This document shows positions 11,407-21,300 of a stretch of DNA of 45,781 nucleotides, piece after piece; positions within the stretch are counted from its first letter, which is position 1, and every line of letters begins with the position of its first letter. The DNA is from Acidobacteriaceae bacterium (GTDB lineage: Bacteria > Acidobacteriota > Terriglobia > Bryobacterales > Bryobacteraceae), in the NCBI GenBank assembly GCA_020247055.1, contig JADCJL010000143.1:1-45781 (forward strand), read 5' to 3'. The position numbers and the translations under genes were made by a program. The notes below the pieces were generated by a model. It was not told the DNA's origin and searched no databases. It saw only the letters and a list, made by a program, of their open reading frames with translations.

Positions 11407-14246
11407 CGGGAACTGGTGAGCGGCCGCAACAGGCGCAGGGCGGGACGAGTGAGAGACTCGCGGATCCAGGCGCCGTCCGGGGCCAACTCGCCGTATTGTT
11501 TCATGGCGCGGAAAGGCAGCGGAATAGTAGATTTCGAGTATGCCGTATTGGCGTCCTGGTCCTTGGCCCAGCCCTGCACCTGCAGCAGGAAGCTTCGGCG
11601 GAAGCCGGGCGCCGGCGGAGCCAGTGCCGGAAACCGCAGCCGCAGCTCGTCGCCCGAACCCATCACGACCAGCCGGTCGTCCGCCCCGTCGAGCAAGGGC
11701 GAGACAGCGCCGTAACGCGTGTAGAAGCCCGGTGTCGGGTTCCACATCGAAGTCGTCCGCACCGGTTCGTAAGCGAAACGCTCCGGCTGTAGCCGCTGCG
11801 GATGTACGGTCACCGGCGAAAAGCCGCGGAACTGTAGTTCGGCCGCAGCCGTGAGCGTCTGCTGCCGCACCGGCGGCGCCCCGGTCTGTTCGCTCAGGAA
11901 GATCTCATCCCAGTAGAGCGCCAGGCCCGAGACAATCCGCACCTCCCGGCTCGCCGAAAGCCATTTGCCGGTGAGATCCACGACGATCGTCTTCGGCTTG
12001 CCGGCCGGCATGCCCATGTCTTCCATCACGGTCTGCCACTGGCCTTGCGCATTCTTTACTTGCAGGTGGGGCATCAGCACCCCCGCCGCCGACGCCTGCG
12101 CCGCGCGGAGAAACGTACTGCCGTCGGCCCAGTCCACCCAGCCGGACAGCAACAGAATCGCCCGCCCGTCGGCGGCCGCCGAGCCAAAATCGAGGTCTAC
12201 GTACGACCGCTCCGCCAAACCGTCCATGGTGCGCCGGAACCCATCCACGTACTGCGCATCGCGGGCCAGCAGCCGCGGCAGCACATCGCGCCCCCGGTGG
12301 TCGCGCGCCGCGCGCGGACGCACCGCCCGCTCCACGCCAAACAGCCGGAACTCGGGAAACGGCGGGGCCTTGAACTTGTCGTTCGTGTAGAGATCCGTCC
12401 CCGCGGGATGGTCGACGGCAATCAGCTTGATCTGATCGAGGTAGGCCACCTCGGCCAGCTCCTCGGTCAACCGCACCTCGTAGTGGCCGTCGCGCGGCAC
12501 GAGCGACGAACCGGGAATCTGAATATACTCATCGTGGTCCACCGGGAAGAAGCTGCCGTCGCCGGAGGAGGCGCCAAGCGGCGCCACGCCGAGCACGTCG
12601 GTCATGTACTCGAACTCGCGGCCGTTCCAGGTCCACACCATGGGGCAGGAGCCGGACAGCCGCTGGGCCTCTTTAAACTCGTGCGCTTTGTTGGCGGCGA
12701 TGCGCGTCTCGTTCTGGATCAGGCCGTTGGCCCAGGTGATCCGAATCGCATCCGCCTCTTTGTACTGCCGGAGGTTGAACGTAATCGGGGTGCCATCGTA
12801 GAGCCGCTTCTGATACAGCCCGCCGGCTTTCACCTCAATCTCCGACCCCGGCGCATGCGGCAGGTTTTTGACGCCGGTGAGCCGGATGCGGAGCCAGTTG
12901 GCCTTGGTCGGGGTGCGGTTCAGTGCACGCACGGCGCCGTTGGCCGTAAGCAGCAGCAGGTCCATGCGGCCGTCGTTGTCGAAGTCCGCGGCCGTCGCGC
13001 CGGTCACCCCGGCGGGCCAGTTGGCGGGGGTTGTGAGTGCGCCCCACCGGTAGTTGCCTTCGTTGCGTAGAATGCCCTGCGGCGTCACCAGATCGAGCAT
13101 GCCCCGGCCTTCGAGGTCCGCCGCCGTGAGTCCACCCGGACCCGCCACGGGCGTAAACTTTCCTTCCCGGTTCTTGAGGATACCGCCGGCGTGCAGCAGG
13201 TCCATCTCGGCGCGGTTGGCAAGATCAAACGCCTGTGGCAGCCCGATCGGCGGCAGCGGCTCCGCCTTGTACCGGCCGGCCAGCTGATCCCGGTAGAGCA
13301 CGGCGCCTTTGTTGGGGTGGATGAGGAGCAGGTCCATCCCCTTGGTCTCATAGACGGCCCGGAACGTCAGGCCCCCGGTCGCCGCCGCCTCGGCCAGCGG
13401 AAAGTCCGCCGTGCGGTCCACCTTCCCCGCCTCGCCCTGGTTGCGCAGCAGCTTCGTCTGCGGCCCCAGCACGAACTCATCGAGATCGTAGTCGTGGTCG
13501 TAGTCAAGCAGGATGGTCCGTGCCTCCGCCGGCGCCGCGGCCTTCTCAAACACGAACTGCAGCGGAACCGCCGCCGGCGAAGCGGGCACCGGCTCGGCGT
13601 CGTCAAGCACCTCGGAGTAGAAGTTCCACTCCATATCTTCCGGAATAGCCGAACCTTCCTGCTCTTTCTTAATCCGCTGGAAGGCGGCGAGTTCGGCGGC
13701 CGCCTCCTCCTTCCGTCCGGCCTGACGATGCAGGTTGAACAGTTGGAAGTGAGGGGCAAAGATGTTGGGATCGAGCTGCGCTGCCTGACGAAACGAAGCC
13801 ATCGCTGCCTCTACTTCGCCCCTCTGCTTCTGCAACACCCCGAGGTTATAATGGCCCCCGGCGTTCAGCGGCACCAACTTCACGAACTGCGCCATCTGCA
13901 CAAACGCCTTGTCCGTCTCGCCGAGCCGCTTCCACTGGATCCCCAGGTTATACCAGGAGTGCGGCAACTGCGGAGCCTGCCGCTGCACCTTCTCAAGCTC
14001 CGCCATGGCCCGCTGCGTCTCGCCGTTGCGCAGGAGCGCCAGGGCGAAGTTCAACCGTTCGCGGGCCGAATTGGGCGCCAGTTGCAGGGCTTTTTGAAAC
14101 TCGACGACGGCCTCTTTCCCCGTCGTCGGGTTTTCATAAAACGCCTTGCCCAGATTGCGGAACGTCGCCAGACGCTCCGCCATCGGGGCCATCGGGGTTT
14201 GAGCCAGTAATGCGGCGATCAGGGAGAACAGACTGAGGTAGCGCAT
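11403..14246 (-). CDS. TPR and FG-GAP repeat protein with ASPIC/UnbV-like region
   Basis: This is a 947-residue exported protein. The signal peptide covers about residues 1-16. Tetratricopeptide repeats follow to about residue 200 (NFALALLRNGETQRAMAELEK, WYNLGIQWKRLGETDKAF, HYNLGVLQKQRGEVEAAM). A beta-propeller-like FG-GAP region comes next (ILLDYDHDYDLDEFVLG, AADFDNDGRMDLLLL). Then comes an ASPIC/UnbV-like stretch with WLRIRLTGVKNLPHAPGSEI. The C-terminal 400 residues, beginning at CPMVWTWNGREFEYMTDVLG, are conserved in acidobacterial proteins as far as I recall but unnamed. It starts 15 bases after the CHRD gene and overlaps the cytochrome gene by four bases, so it is mid-operon. A scaffold for the extracellular redox cluster is a plausible inference. 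Confidence 0.88.
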   Translation of the reverse strand: MRYLSLFSLIAALLAQTPMAPMAERLATFRNLGKAFYENPTTGKEAVVEFQKALQLAPNSARERLNFALALLRNGETQRAMAELEKVQRQAPQLPHSWYNLGIQWKRLGETDKAFVQMAQFVKLVPLNAGGHYNLGVLQKQRGEVEAAMASFRQAAQLDPNIFAPHFQLFNLHRQAGRKEEAAAELAAFQRIKKEQEGSAIPEDMEWNFYSEVLDDAEPVPASPAAVPLQFVFEKAAAPAEARTILLDYDHDYDLDEFVLGPQTKLLRNQGEAGKVDRTADFPLAEAAATGGLTFRAVYETKGMDLLLIHPNKGAVLYRDQLAGRYKAEPLPPIGLPQAFDLANRAEMDLLHAGGILKNREGKFTPVAGPGGLTAADLEGRGMLDLVTPQGILRNEGNYRWGALTTPANWPAGVTGATAADFDNDGRMDLLLLTANGAVRALNRTPTKANWLRIRLTGVKNLPHAPGSEIEVKAGGLYQKRLYDGTPITFNLRQYKEADAIRITWANGLIQNETRIAANKAHEFKEAQRLSGSCPMVWTWNGREFEYMTDVLGVAPLGASSGDGSFFPVDHDEYIQIPGSSLVPRDGHYEVRLTEELAEVAYLDQIKLIAVDHPAGTDLYTNDKFKAPPFPEFRLFGVERAVRPRAARDHRGRDVLPRLLARDAQYVDGFRRTMDGLAERSYVDLDFGSAAADGRAILLLSGWVDWADGSTFLRAAQASAAGVLMPHLQVKNAQGQWQTVMEDMGMPAGKPKTIVVDLTGKWLSASREVRIVSGLALYWDEIFLSEQTGAPPVRQQTLTAAAELQFRGFSPVTVHPQRLQPERFAYEPVRTTSMWNPTPGFYTRYGAVSPLLDGADDRLVVMGSGDELRLRFPALAPPAPGFRRSFLLQVQGWAKDQDANTAYSKSTIPLPFRAMKQYGELAPDGAWIRESLTRPALRLLRPLTSSR

Positions 14247-14261
14247 TACTGACTATGGTAC

Positions 14262-16346
14262 CTAGCGAACCGCCACGGACGTCACGTTCGCCGTCACCGT
14301 GCCGGCCCGCAGCATGACGTTCGCCTGGCCGGGCGCCACGCCGGTCGGAATGTTGGCGAGCACGATGTAGATACCCGGATAACCGGGAATCGTCGTCGCC
14401 CCCATCACCATGGCGTCCCGCCCACCGATCGTGAGCGTTACCGGCGCCGCCACAACATTCGCCCCGTCGGGAATCTGCCCGGTGGCGAGCATCGGCATGG
14501 TCTGCCCCAGGCCCGTAGTGACGAAGGCGATCGTCTCTCCGGCGCGCGCCGGACTCTCCGGACGCACGATCGAGAAGTCCGCCACACGCACCGCAAACGC
14601 GCCCACCGCGTCAAAGAACATGGCGGGAGCCAGCGGTGCGACGGTGACCTGGAAGCGATTCGAGGCGCCATTGGCCGAGGTCACGATCACATCGTGCGTC
14701 CCGGCCGGGGCTTCAAACGGAACCTGGCCGACAATGTAGCCCGCCGGGTTGTTACGCGCCTCAAAGCCCAGCGTGATGATCGGCACGGCCAGGCCGCCCA
14801 TCATCACCGAAGTGCCGTTAGCCGCCCGCGGCAGTTGCAGACCCACCAGACCGCCGAGCGCCGTCGGAACCTTCACCAGATCGTCGCCGAAGATCGTGAA
14901 TTGCCCGCCCGGGGCCAGCGTCCGCAGACGCGAATCGCTGACGGCGCTGATGACGTCCACAATCCGCGGCATCCGCGGGTTGGCCGCCGCCAACTGCGCC
15001 CGCACCGCGCCGCCCGCATGGACGGTAGTGTGCAGATTCAGATAGTGATTCTCCGGATTCCGCAGCAGCGAGTTCAGCGACGCCAGCGGTTGTCCGCCCA
15101 CCAGATTCACCGGCCGCCAGATGTTCCCAAAGCCGCCGGGCGAAACCACGGCGCGCTCCCCGGCGGCGATGTTGCTGTTGATGCTGACCGCGCCGTTCAC
15201 CCCGGCCGCCGCGTCATGGACATGCAGACCCGTGAACGTCGTCGCCCCCGGGAACCGATAGTTCACATCGAAAATGAACCGCGCCGCCGTGACGTTGCCG
15301 GTTCGGTCCCGCAACGCGTAAATCAAAGCATTCCCCATCGCCGACGCATCGAGCCCCGTCACCGCCGGAACCTCGTTGGCGGGGGACATCATCGTCCGGA
15401 ACGGGATCTCCTCCGTGTCGAACATCTGCGAGCGGATCAACCCACCAGGATTCGTGCTGGTGTGCAAGTTGATGTAGTAATCGCCGGGCGAATCAAACAA
15501 ACCCTCAAGCGCCGCCACCTGCGCCGCCGCAGAGGCGTTCACCTCCACCGGGTACACCAGGTTGCCGATGCCGTTCGAAGGCGCCGTCACCGCAGCCGTC
15601 CCCGTGATCCCGGTGTTGAAGATCACCGGTCCGTTCACCCCCGCCGCACCCGTGTGAATGTGCAGGCCGGTGATCGTGCTGTCACCCGGAATGGTGTAGT
15701 TCACATCGAAGTTCACCACGCCCGCCGCCAACCGGCCGTTGCTGTAGGCCCGGACCGCTTCAATCGCCCCAACGCCGGATGCCGTCACGTTCGTAATCGC
15801 CGGCACTTCGTTCGCCGGCGACATCAGGCTGAGCAGCGTCGTGGTTTCCGCGCGCATCAGCTGGCCGCGAATCACCCCACCGGGGAACACCGTCGTGTGC
15901 AGGTTCACATAGTAGCCGGCTGGATTTTGAAACAACCCGCGCAGCGTGGCCACCCCCGCCGCGTTGTCCGGCAGCACCTGCGCCTGTCGCGACAGCACGC
16001 CGCGGAAAGGGGGCGCGATGGTCACCGCGTTAGCGCCCGCGGCAATCCCCGTATTCACCGTAACCGGCCCGTTTACCCCCGCGGCGCCCGCGTGAATATG
16101 GAGTCCGGTAAAAGTAACCTCTTCGAGAAACGTGTACAGGATGACAAAGTCAACCGACCCGGACACAATCTGGTTTTGGGCATCGCGCACCACGTGAGCG
16201 TAGAGCAGCGCGGTACCGCCGGCCGCCGCGGCCACGGGGGGCACCTCGTTTTGGGGAGAAAGCGCCGCCAGAAAGGCCACGGTCTCCGACCGCTGAGCGA
16301 AGGCCGAAGCGGTGAGGGCTACAAGAGCAAGAATCAGTTTTTTCAT
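14262..16346 (-). CDS. Secreted protein with three CHRD domains and a TIGR03437 C-terminus
   Basis: This is a 694-residue secreted protein. The signal peptide (about residues 1-18) ends AFAQ. Three CHRD domains follow, at about 24-166, 172-315 and 322-460. Each shows NEVPP/NEVPA near its start, a GLHIH/GLHVH motif in mid-domain and a YxNLHT...PGGxIRGQL-type ending. Residues about 475-694 match the TIGR03437 domain typical of Solibacter-group exported proteins. I chose ATG 16346 because the signal peptide begins there and CCAGGG lies about 8 bases upstream. An in-frame ATG at 16394 would add 16 residues that do not suit a leader. It is the first gene of the four-gene run ending at 7116. CHRD domains are thought to bind or act in the extracellular space, and no catalytic role is established. 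Confidence 0.92.
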   Translation of the reverse strand: MKKLILALVALTASAFAQRSETVAFLAALSPQNEVPPVAAAAGGTALLYAHVVRDAQNQIVSGSVDFVILYTFLEEVTFTGLHIHAGAAGVNGPVTVNTGIAAGANAVTIAPPFRGVLSRQAQVLPDNAAGVATLRGLFQNPAGYYVNLHTTVFPGGVIRGQLMRAETTTLLSLMSPANEVPAITNVTASGVGAIEAVRAYSNGRLAAGVVNFDVNYTIPGDSTITGLHIHTGAAGVNGPVIFNTGITGTAAVTAPSNGIGNLVYPVEVNASAAAQVAALEGLFDSPGDYYINLHTSTNPGGLIRSQMFDTEEIPFRTMMSPANEVPAVTGLDASAMGNALIYALRDRTGNVTAARFIFDVNYRFPGATTFTGLHVHDAAAGVNGAVSINSNIAAGERAVVSPGGFGNIWRPVNLVGGQPLASLNSLLRNPENHYLNLHTTVHAGGAVRAQLAAANPRMPRIVDVISAVSDSRLRTLAPGGQFTIFGDDLVKVPTALGGLVGLQLPRAANGTSVMMGGLAVPIITLGFEARNNPAGYIVGQVPFEAPAGTHDVIVTSANGASNRFQVTVAPLAPAMFFDAVGAFAVRVADFSIVRPESPARAGETIAFVTTGLGQTMPMLATGQIPDGANVVAAPVTLTIGGRDAMVMGATTIPGYPGIYIVLANIPTGVAPGQANVMLRAGTVTANVTSVAVR

Positions 16347-16380
16347 GGAATTACCCTGGATAACCCGACAATACCCCAAT

Positions 16381-16393
16381 TGATGCCGCATCA
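16381..16393. promoter_or_regulatory. Perfect inverted repeat upstream of the CHRD gene
   Basis: TGATGC-C-GCATCA is a perfect 6-base inverted repeat with a 1-base centre. It lies 35 bases before the CHRD start, in the 75-base gap after glpK. It has no following T-run, so an operator is more likely than a terminator. The repeat is short and could be chance. Confidence 0.3.
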
Positions 16394-16421
16394 CATCCGG
16401 TTGCGCAAAGAATTAACAAAC

Positions 16422-17900
16422 TCAAGACCGCGTGCGGCTCACGGCAGCCTGCCAGCCCGCCCACAAGCTATCGCGCTGCGAAGCAGCCATGGACGGTTCA
16501 AAAACCCGCTCGGCCTGCCAGAACGATTCCACTTCGACGAGCGAACTCCAGTAACCTACCGCCAACCCAGCCAGGTAAGCCGCGCCGACCGCGGTGGTTT
16601 CGTTATCCCGCGGACGGACAACCGGACAGCCGAGCATGTCGGCCTGAAACTGCATCAGGAAGTTATTCTGAGCCGCGCCACCATCGACGCGCAGCTCTTT
16701 GAGCGGGGCGCCGGAATCGGCCTCCATGGCCTGCACCAGTTCGCGCGTCTGGTACGCCATGCTTTCAAGCGTGGCGCGCACCAACTCCGCCCGCCCCGTC
16801 GATAGCGTCATCCCCGTCAGACTCGCCCGCGCCTCCGCGTCCCAGTGCGGCGCCCCCAGGCCCACAAACGCCGGCACCAGATATACCCCGCCCGTATGCG
16901 CCACCGACTGCGCAATCTGCTCCGTCTCCGGCGCCGACTCAATCAGCCCCACCTTATCCCGCAGCCACTGCACCGCCGCGCCCGCAATGAAGATCGACCC
17001 CTCCACCGCGAACTGCGCCCCGCCTCCCAGGTTGGCCGCCCGCGTCCCCAGCAGACGATGGCGCGAAACCGGCATCTCCCCACCCGTGTGCAGCAGCGCA
17101 AAACACCCCGTGCCGTAAGTATTCTTGGACAGACCCGGACGGAAACAAGCCTGGCCCGCCAGCGCCGCCTGCTGGTCGCCCGCAATCCCCGCAATCGGAA
17201 TCTCGGCGCCGAGTACCGTCGCCGCCATCTGCCCGCAAACGCCGCTCGAAGGCACAATCCGCGGCAGCATCGCTCGCGGAATACCGAACAGCGCCAACAG
17301 CTCGTCGTCCCAGTCGCCCGTGGCCAGGTCCATCAGCATCGTGCGCGAAGCGTTCGTCGGATCGGTCACGTGCGTCGCCCCGGCCGTGAGGTTCCAGATC
17401 AACCACGTGTCGATGTTGCCAAACAGCAGGTCGCCGGCCGCGGCCCGCTCCCGCGCGCCGGGGGTATGGTCGAGAATCCATTCCACCTTCGAGCCGGAGA
17501 AGTAAGCGTCGATTACCAAGCCTGTCTTCGCCGTCACCCGGGCGGCCTCGGCCGACGCCGCCAGCGCGCGGCACCGCTCCGCCGTGCGGCGGCACTGCCA
17601 GACGATGGCCGGCGCAATTGGCGCGCCCGTGCGGCGGTCCCAAACCACGGTCGTCTCCCGCTGGTTGGTGATGCCTACGGCGGCAATCTCCTGCGGTTGC
17701 GCGTCGATCTCAGCGAGGGTCCGCCGCATCGCGTCGAGTTGGGCCGTCCAGATCTGCGCCGCGTCCTGCTCCACCCAGCCGGGTTGGGGATAGCGGCACG
17801 GGATGGGCACCGAGGCCATGGCCAGCCGATGGCCTTCCCGGTTATAGAGCGCCGCGCGGGCGGACGTTGTTCCTTCGTCGAGGGAGAGAATATAACGCAC
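16422..17900 (-). CDS. glpK: Glycerol kinase
   Basis: This 492-residue FGGY-family kinase phosphorylates glycerol with ATP to sn-glycerol 3-phosphate. The length is normal for GlpK. The opening LSLDEGTTSARA is the phosphate-binding motif. Residues matching the E. coli glycerol-binding set are present: R81-E82 in TNQRET, W101 in IVWQ, Y133 in DAYFSG and D242 in AGDQQAAL. The FGGY region near YQTRELVQAM and the GGAAQN motif are also present. The start is GTG at 17900, because MRYILSLDEG is where the family begins. There is no Shine-Dalgarno sequence. A -10-like TATAAT ends six bases before the GTG, so the mRNA may be leaderless. No glycerol facilitator or glpD is next to it. Confidence 0.95.
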   Translation of the reverse strand: MRYILSLDEGTTSARAALYNREGHRLAMASVPIPCRYPQPGWVEQDAAQIWTAQLDAMRRTLAEIDAQPQEIAAVGITNQRETTVVWDRRTGAPIAPAIVWQCRRTAERCRALAASAEAARVTAKTGLVIDAYFSGSKVEWILDHTPGARERAAAGDLLFGNIDTWLIWNLTAGATHVTDPTNASRTMLMDLATGDWDDELLALFGIPRAMLPRIVPSSGVCGQMAATVLGAEIPIAGIAGDQQAALAGQACFRPGLSKNTYGTGCFALLHTGGEMPVSRHRLLGTRAANLGGGAQFAVEGSIFIAGAAVQWLRDKVGLIESAPETEQIAQSVAHTGGVYLVPAFVGLGAPHWDAEARASLTGMTLSTGRAELVRATLESMAYQTRELVQAMEADSGAPLKELRVDGGAAQNNFLMQFQADMLGCPVVRPRDNETTAVGAAYLAGLAVGYWSSLVEVESFWQAERVFEPSMAASQRDSLWAGWQAAVSRTRS

Positions 17901-17906
17901 TCGCCG

Positions 17907-17914
17907 ATTATAAT
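17907..17914. promoter_or_regulatory. Palindromic bidirectional -10 element
   Basis: ATTATAAT contains a perfect TATAAT on the plus strand (17909-17914) and another on the minus strand (17912-17907). The plus -10 ends 8 bases before the ATG at 17923. The minus -10 ends 6 bases before the GTG at 17900. Only 22 bases separate the two start codons. Confidence 0.55.
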
Positions 17915-17922
17915 GGAGTCAT

Positions 17923-18357
17923 ATGTTCTTCAAGCGCGCTGCCAAAGAGGTCCCGACGTTCGCCAAGAAGTTGAGCGCCGCTCAGGCGCAAGGATTCACG
18001 AGCGAAAGCGTCGCCGGCGGCTACCTCATCACCCGCAAAGGCTGCGCGGCCATCGTGAAGGAGACCGCCGAGGGCAAGGCCGAAATCGTCGAACACGGCA
18101 TTCTCAGCGGCAAGCAGGTGGCCCGCCTGATGCACGGCGGCTATCAGATGTTTTTCCTTACCCCGGACGGACACAAACATCCGGCCCTGGCCGAGCATCT
18201 CAAAGCCGTCCACGCCTTCCGCGAAGACCTCATCGAGGCGCTCGGCGAGACGAGCCTCTACAACCAGTCGCTCGGTAGCACCTGCGCCGGCCACATCTAT
18301 GACCGCGTCAAGGACCGCGACCACGGCGTGGCGAAGCGGCCCTGGGAATCAGCCTAG
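17923..18357 (+). CDS. Conserved hypothetical protein, 144 residues
   Basis: I do not recognise a named family. The 144-residue product is soluble, has no signal peptide or membrane segment, and looks alpha/beta. Visible features are a lysine-rich N-terminus, GGYLITRKGCAAIVKE, a HGGYQMFFLTPDGHKHPA segment, and a C-terminal stretch ending SLGSTCAGHIYDRVKDRD. The start at 17923 has GGAG five bases upstream, but also a consensus TATAAT eight bases upstream, so either a leadered or a leaderless transcript is possible. Codon use matches the neighbouring plus-strand genes, which supports a real gene. It ends eight bases before the stop of the convergent TonB-dependent receptor gene. Confidence 0.8.
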   Translation: MFFKRAAKEVPTFAKKLSAAQAQGFTSESVAGGYLITRKGCAAIVKETAEGKAEIVEHGILSGKQVARLMHGGYQMFFLTPDGHKHPALAEHLKAVHAFREDLIEALGETSLYNQSLGSTCAGHIYDRVKDRDHGVAKRPWESA

Positions 18358-18365
18358 CGCCCCGG

Positions 18366-21300
18366 TTACCAGAGCAGCTTTAACCCGAACTGCATCTGCC
18401 GCGGATCGTTCGATTGCGTGGTAACCCGCCCGAAGTTCGCCCCCGCCGTCACCGACGTGTTCGGACTGCCGAAGCGAACCCGGTTCACCGCGTTGAACGC
18501 TTCGGCCCGGAACTGCAGCTTCAGCTTCTCGAGAATCTGGAACTGCTTGAAGAGCGAGAAATCGAGATTGTTGATGTGGTGATTCCGCAGGTCGCTCGTC
18601 AACGGGCTCATGTTGCCGAGCGTGAACGGCGCCGGCTGGCTGAAGACGGTCGTGTCAAACCACCGTTCCAGCCGGTCATGCGCCCGCCCGCTCTGCGCCC
18701 CGCTTCGTCCGTTGTTATTGGCGCGGAAGGCCTGCGTAAAGATTCCGGCGGTATTGTTGGCGCCGATGCCGAGGTTCGCCCCCGACTGCACCGTCAGAAT
18801 CCCGTTCACCTGCCAGCCGCCGGCCAGCGCATCCGCCAGACGCGACATGTTGGCGCCCACCTTCCGTCCCCGTCCGAAAGGCAGTTCATACACCCCGGAG
18901 AAAACCAGACGCTGCGGCACGTTCACGCTCGATACCGCGCGGCTTGAACGAATATCGAACGAGTCCTGGTGGCTGGTGCCATCATCCATCGCCTTGGCCC
19001 ACACATAGTTGCCTTCAAACACCATCCCCTGGGCGAAGCGCTTGCTGAAGGTCACCTGGAGCGCGTTGTAATCGGACGTCGCGCCCTGCGAAAAAATCGG
19101 GTAGATGCTGTTGAACTGCGGATACGGCCGGAGCATCTGCGCCCGCGACACCTGCCGATTGGCGAGAATCCCCGCTCCCCCGCGCCCGAAGAACGGATTG
19201 TCCACCAGTTGGTTCAACTGCGCGCCCAGGCTCAAAAAGCGCGGGTCCACCTGATTCAGCGAAAAGCCGCCTTCCCCGCCCCGCGACAGCTGCCGCCCGC
19301 GGTTGCCGACAAACGCGGCTTCGAGCAGCACCGCCCCGGGCAGTTCTCGCTGCACCGTGAGATTGTATTGAATCGTGTACGGCGTGTTGGTATTGCTGAG
19401 TGGCGCATCGAGGTTGCTGCCAATGGCCGTCATCGCGCCCTGCGAAGCGCCGGGGACGGGCTGGAAGCCGCCCGGGAAGGGATTGCTCAGGCGGTTGAGC
19501 GGGGTGATGCCGTCGAGCGTAGCCACCCACGGCGTCTCCACGCGGAAACCATACGGACCCACCGTACCCTGCGCCGCGAGCGTACTCGGGCCGAACAGTT
19601 GCGCGAAGGCGGCGCGAATGGCCGTCTTGCTATCGAGCTGGTAAGCGAGGCCGAGCCGCGGCGCCCAGTTGTTCCAGTCGCCCGTGTACTGGCTGCGATT
19701 GTTCCCATCGACGCCCACAAAACGGAGGCCGCCTGTGAGCCCGGGCACCGCCGTTGCCAGCGGCGAGGCCAGCGACGGGTCGAACCAGCTCATGCGGTTG
19801 AAACGCTCCGTCCGCGGCGTGTCGAAGTCATAACGCAACCCCAGATTGAGCGTCAGCTTGCGGGTGATGCGGAAGTCGTCCTGGATGTAGAAAGCCTGAT
19901 AGAAGCTCTGCGAGGCCACGTTCTTCCAGTTCTGGAACAGGTTGCCGCTCGATCCGGCGCCGAGCAGGAACGAAGCAAACCCGTAGCCCGCTGTCGCACT
20001 CGCCGCGTTCGGGTTGGGCCCCTGCGTCATGCCGGCGTTGAATCCGAACGTCGCCGCCGCGCGGGCCTCCCACACGTTGATGCGGAGCATGCGGCCCTCG
20101 TAGCCCATCTTCAGCGAATGCTTGCCGGTCAGCTTGCTCAGGCTCCCGGCCAACCCGTAGTTGTTGAACCCGCTCTGCCGATGGTCATTGCCGCCCAGCG
20201 AAGTCTGCCCGGCGACATCGAAGCGGGGGAACATGTAGCGGTCAACCGCGGCATCAATGTCCCGCGGCAGCCCGAGGCTCGACGGCACGAAATTCAGCCC
20301 CTGGTTATCAAACAGAAAGCGGTTGCGCGCAAACGACGCCCGCAGGTTCAGCAGCATCGTCGGCGAGAGCGTGTTGGTATAGTCGGCAATGAAATTCCGG
20401 CCGAAGTCGTTGTTGTTCACGCGGCCTTCGGCCACGCCGAGATCCCCGGGAAACAGCTGCGGCGGCCCGTTGAAAGAACGCCGGTAGGAGAAGCGGCCAA
20501 ATAGGCGCTGGGTGTCCGAGAGGTTGTGGTCGAGGCGAACGTCGAAGTTATTGGTATCGATGCTGGCCGCGCCGTTGTTGTAGAAGTTGTTGCGAAACGT
20601 ACCGGGGTCGCCCGGCTGGTTGGCCTGGGGGAAGTAGGCCATGGTGCGGACGGCTACGGGGTCAAAGCGCGAAGCCGGAATGATGTTGCCGGGGAACACT
20701 GTCCGTATGGAGCCGCCGCCCGCCGGATTCGGGCGCGTCGTATCCGGGTCGAACACGTTGATGATGGAGGTGGCGCCGGCCCGCGTGTTCGAAAAATTAC
20801 CCGCCCGTTCGAGCGCCGTGGGCACCGTCGTAAGCCGTTCGGAGAAACTGCGCTCCCGCAGGCCCTCAAAGGCGGTCATGAAGAACGTCTTGTTGCGCCG
20901 GATCGGGCCGCTGGCCATGCCGCCGAACTGGTTGCGCTTGAAGCTGGCGAGCGGATTGCCGCGCGAATTGGCAAAGAAGTTGTTCGCGTCCAGCACGGAG
21001 TTGCGCAGGAACTCGTACGCCGACCCGTGAAACTGATTCGTGCCCGACTTATAGACCAGATTCAACACCGCCGTCACACTCCGCCCGAACTCGGCGCTGA
21101 AGTTCTGCGCCTGCATCTTGAACTCAGCCACCGCATCGACAGACGGAAACACGGAGATGCCCGTGAAGCCGTTCACCGTAGGGAAGGCGGCGCTCGAACC
21201 ATCCACGAGCACATCAAACGTACCGCCGCGGGCCCCGTTCACTGAAAAGCTCACCTGGTTATGCGCGTTGCCGATGCCGCCCGTCACCCCCGGCGTCAGG

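Noticed and set aside
11407-11745. Upstream extension of the cytochrome frame
   Set aside because: It lies inside the preceding TPR/FG-GAP gene. The membrane-helix N-terminus and ATGA overlap point to ATG 11406.
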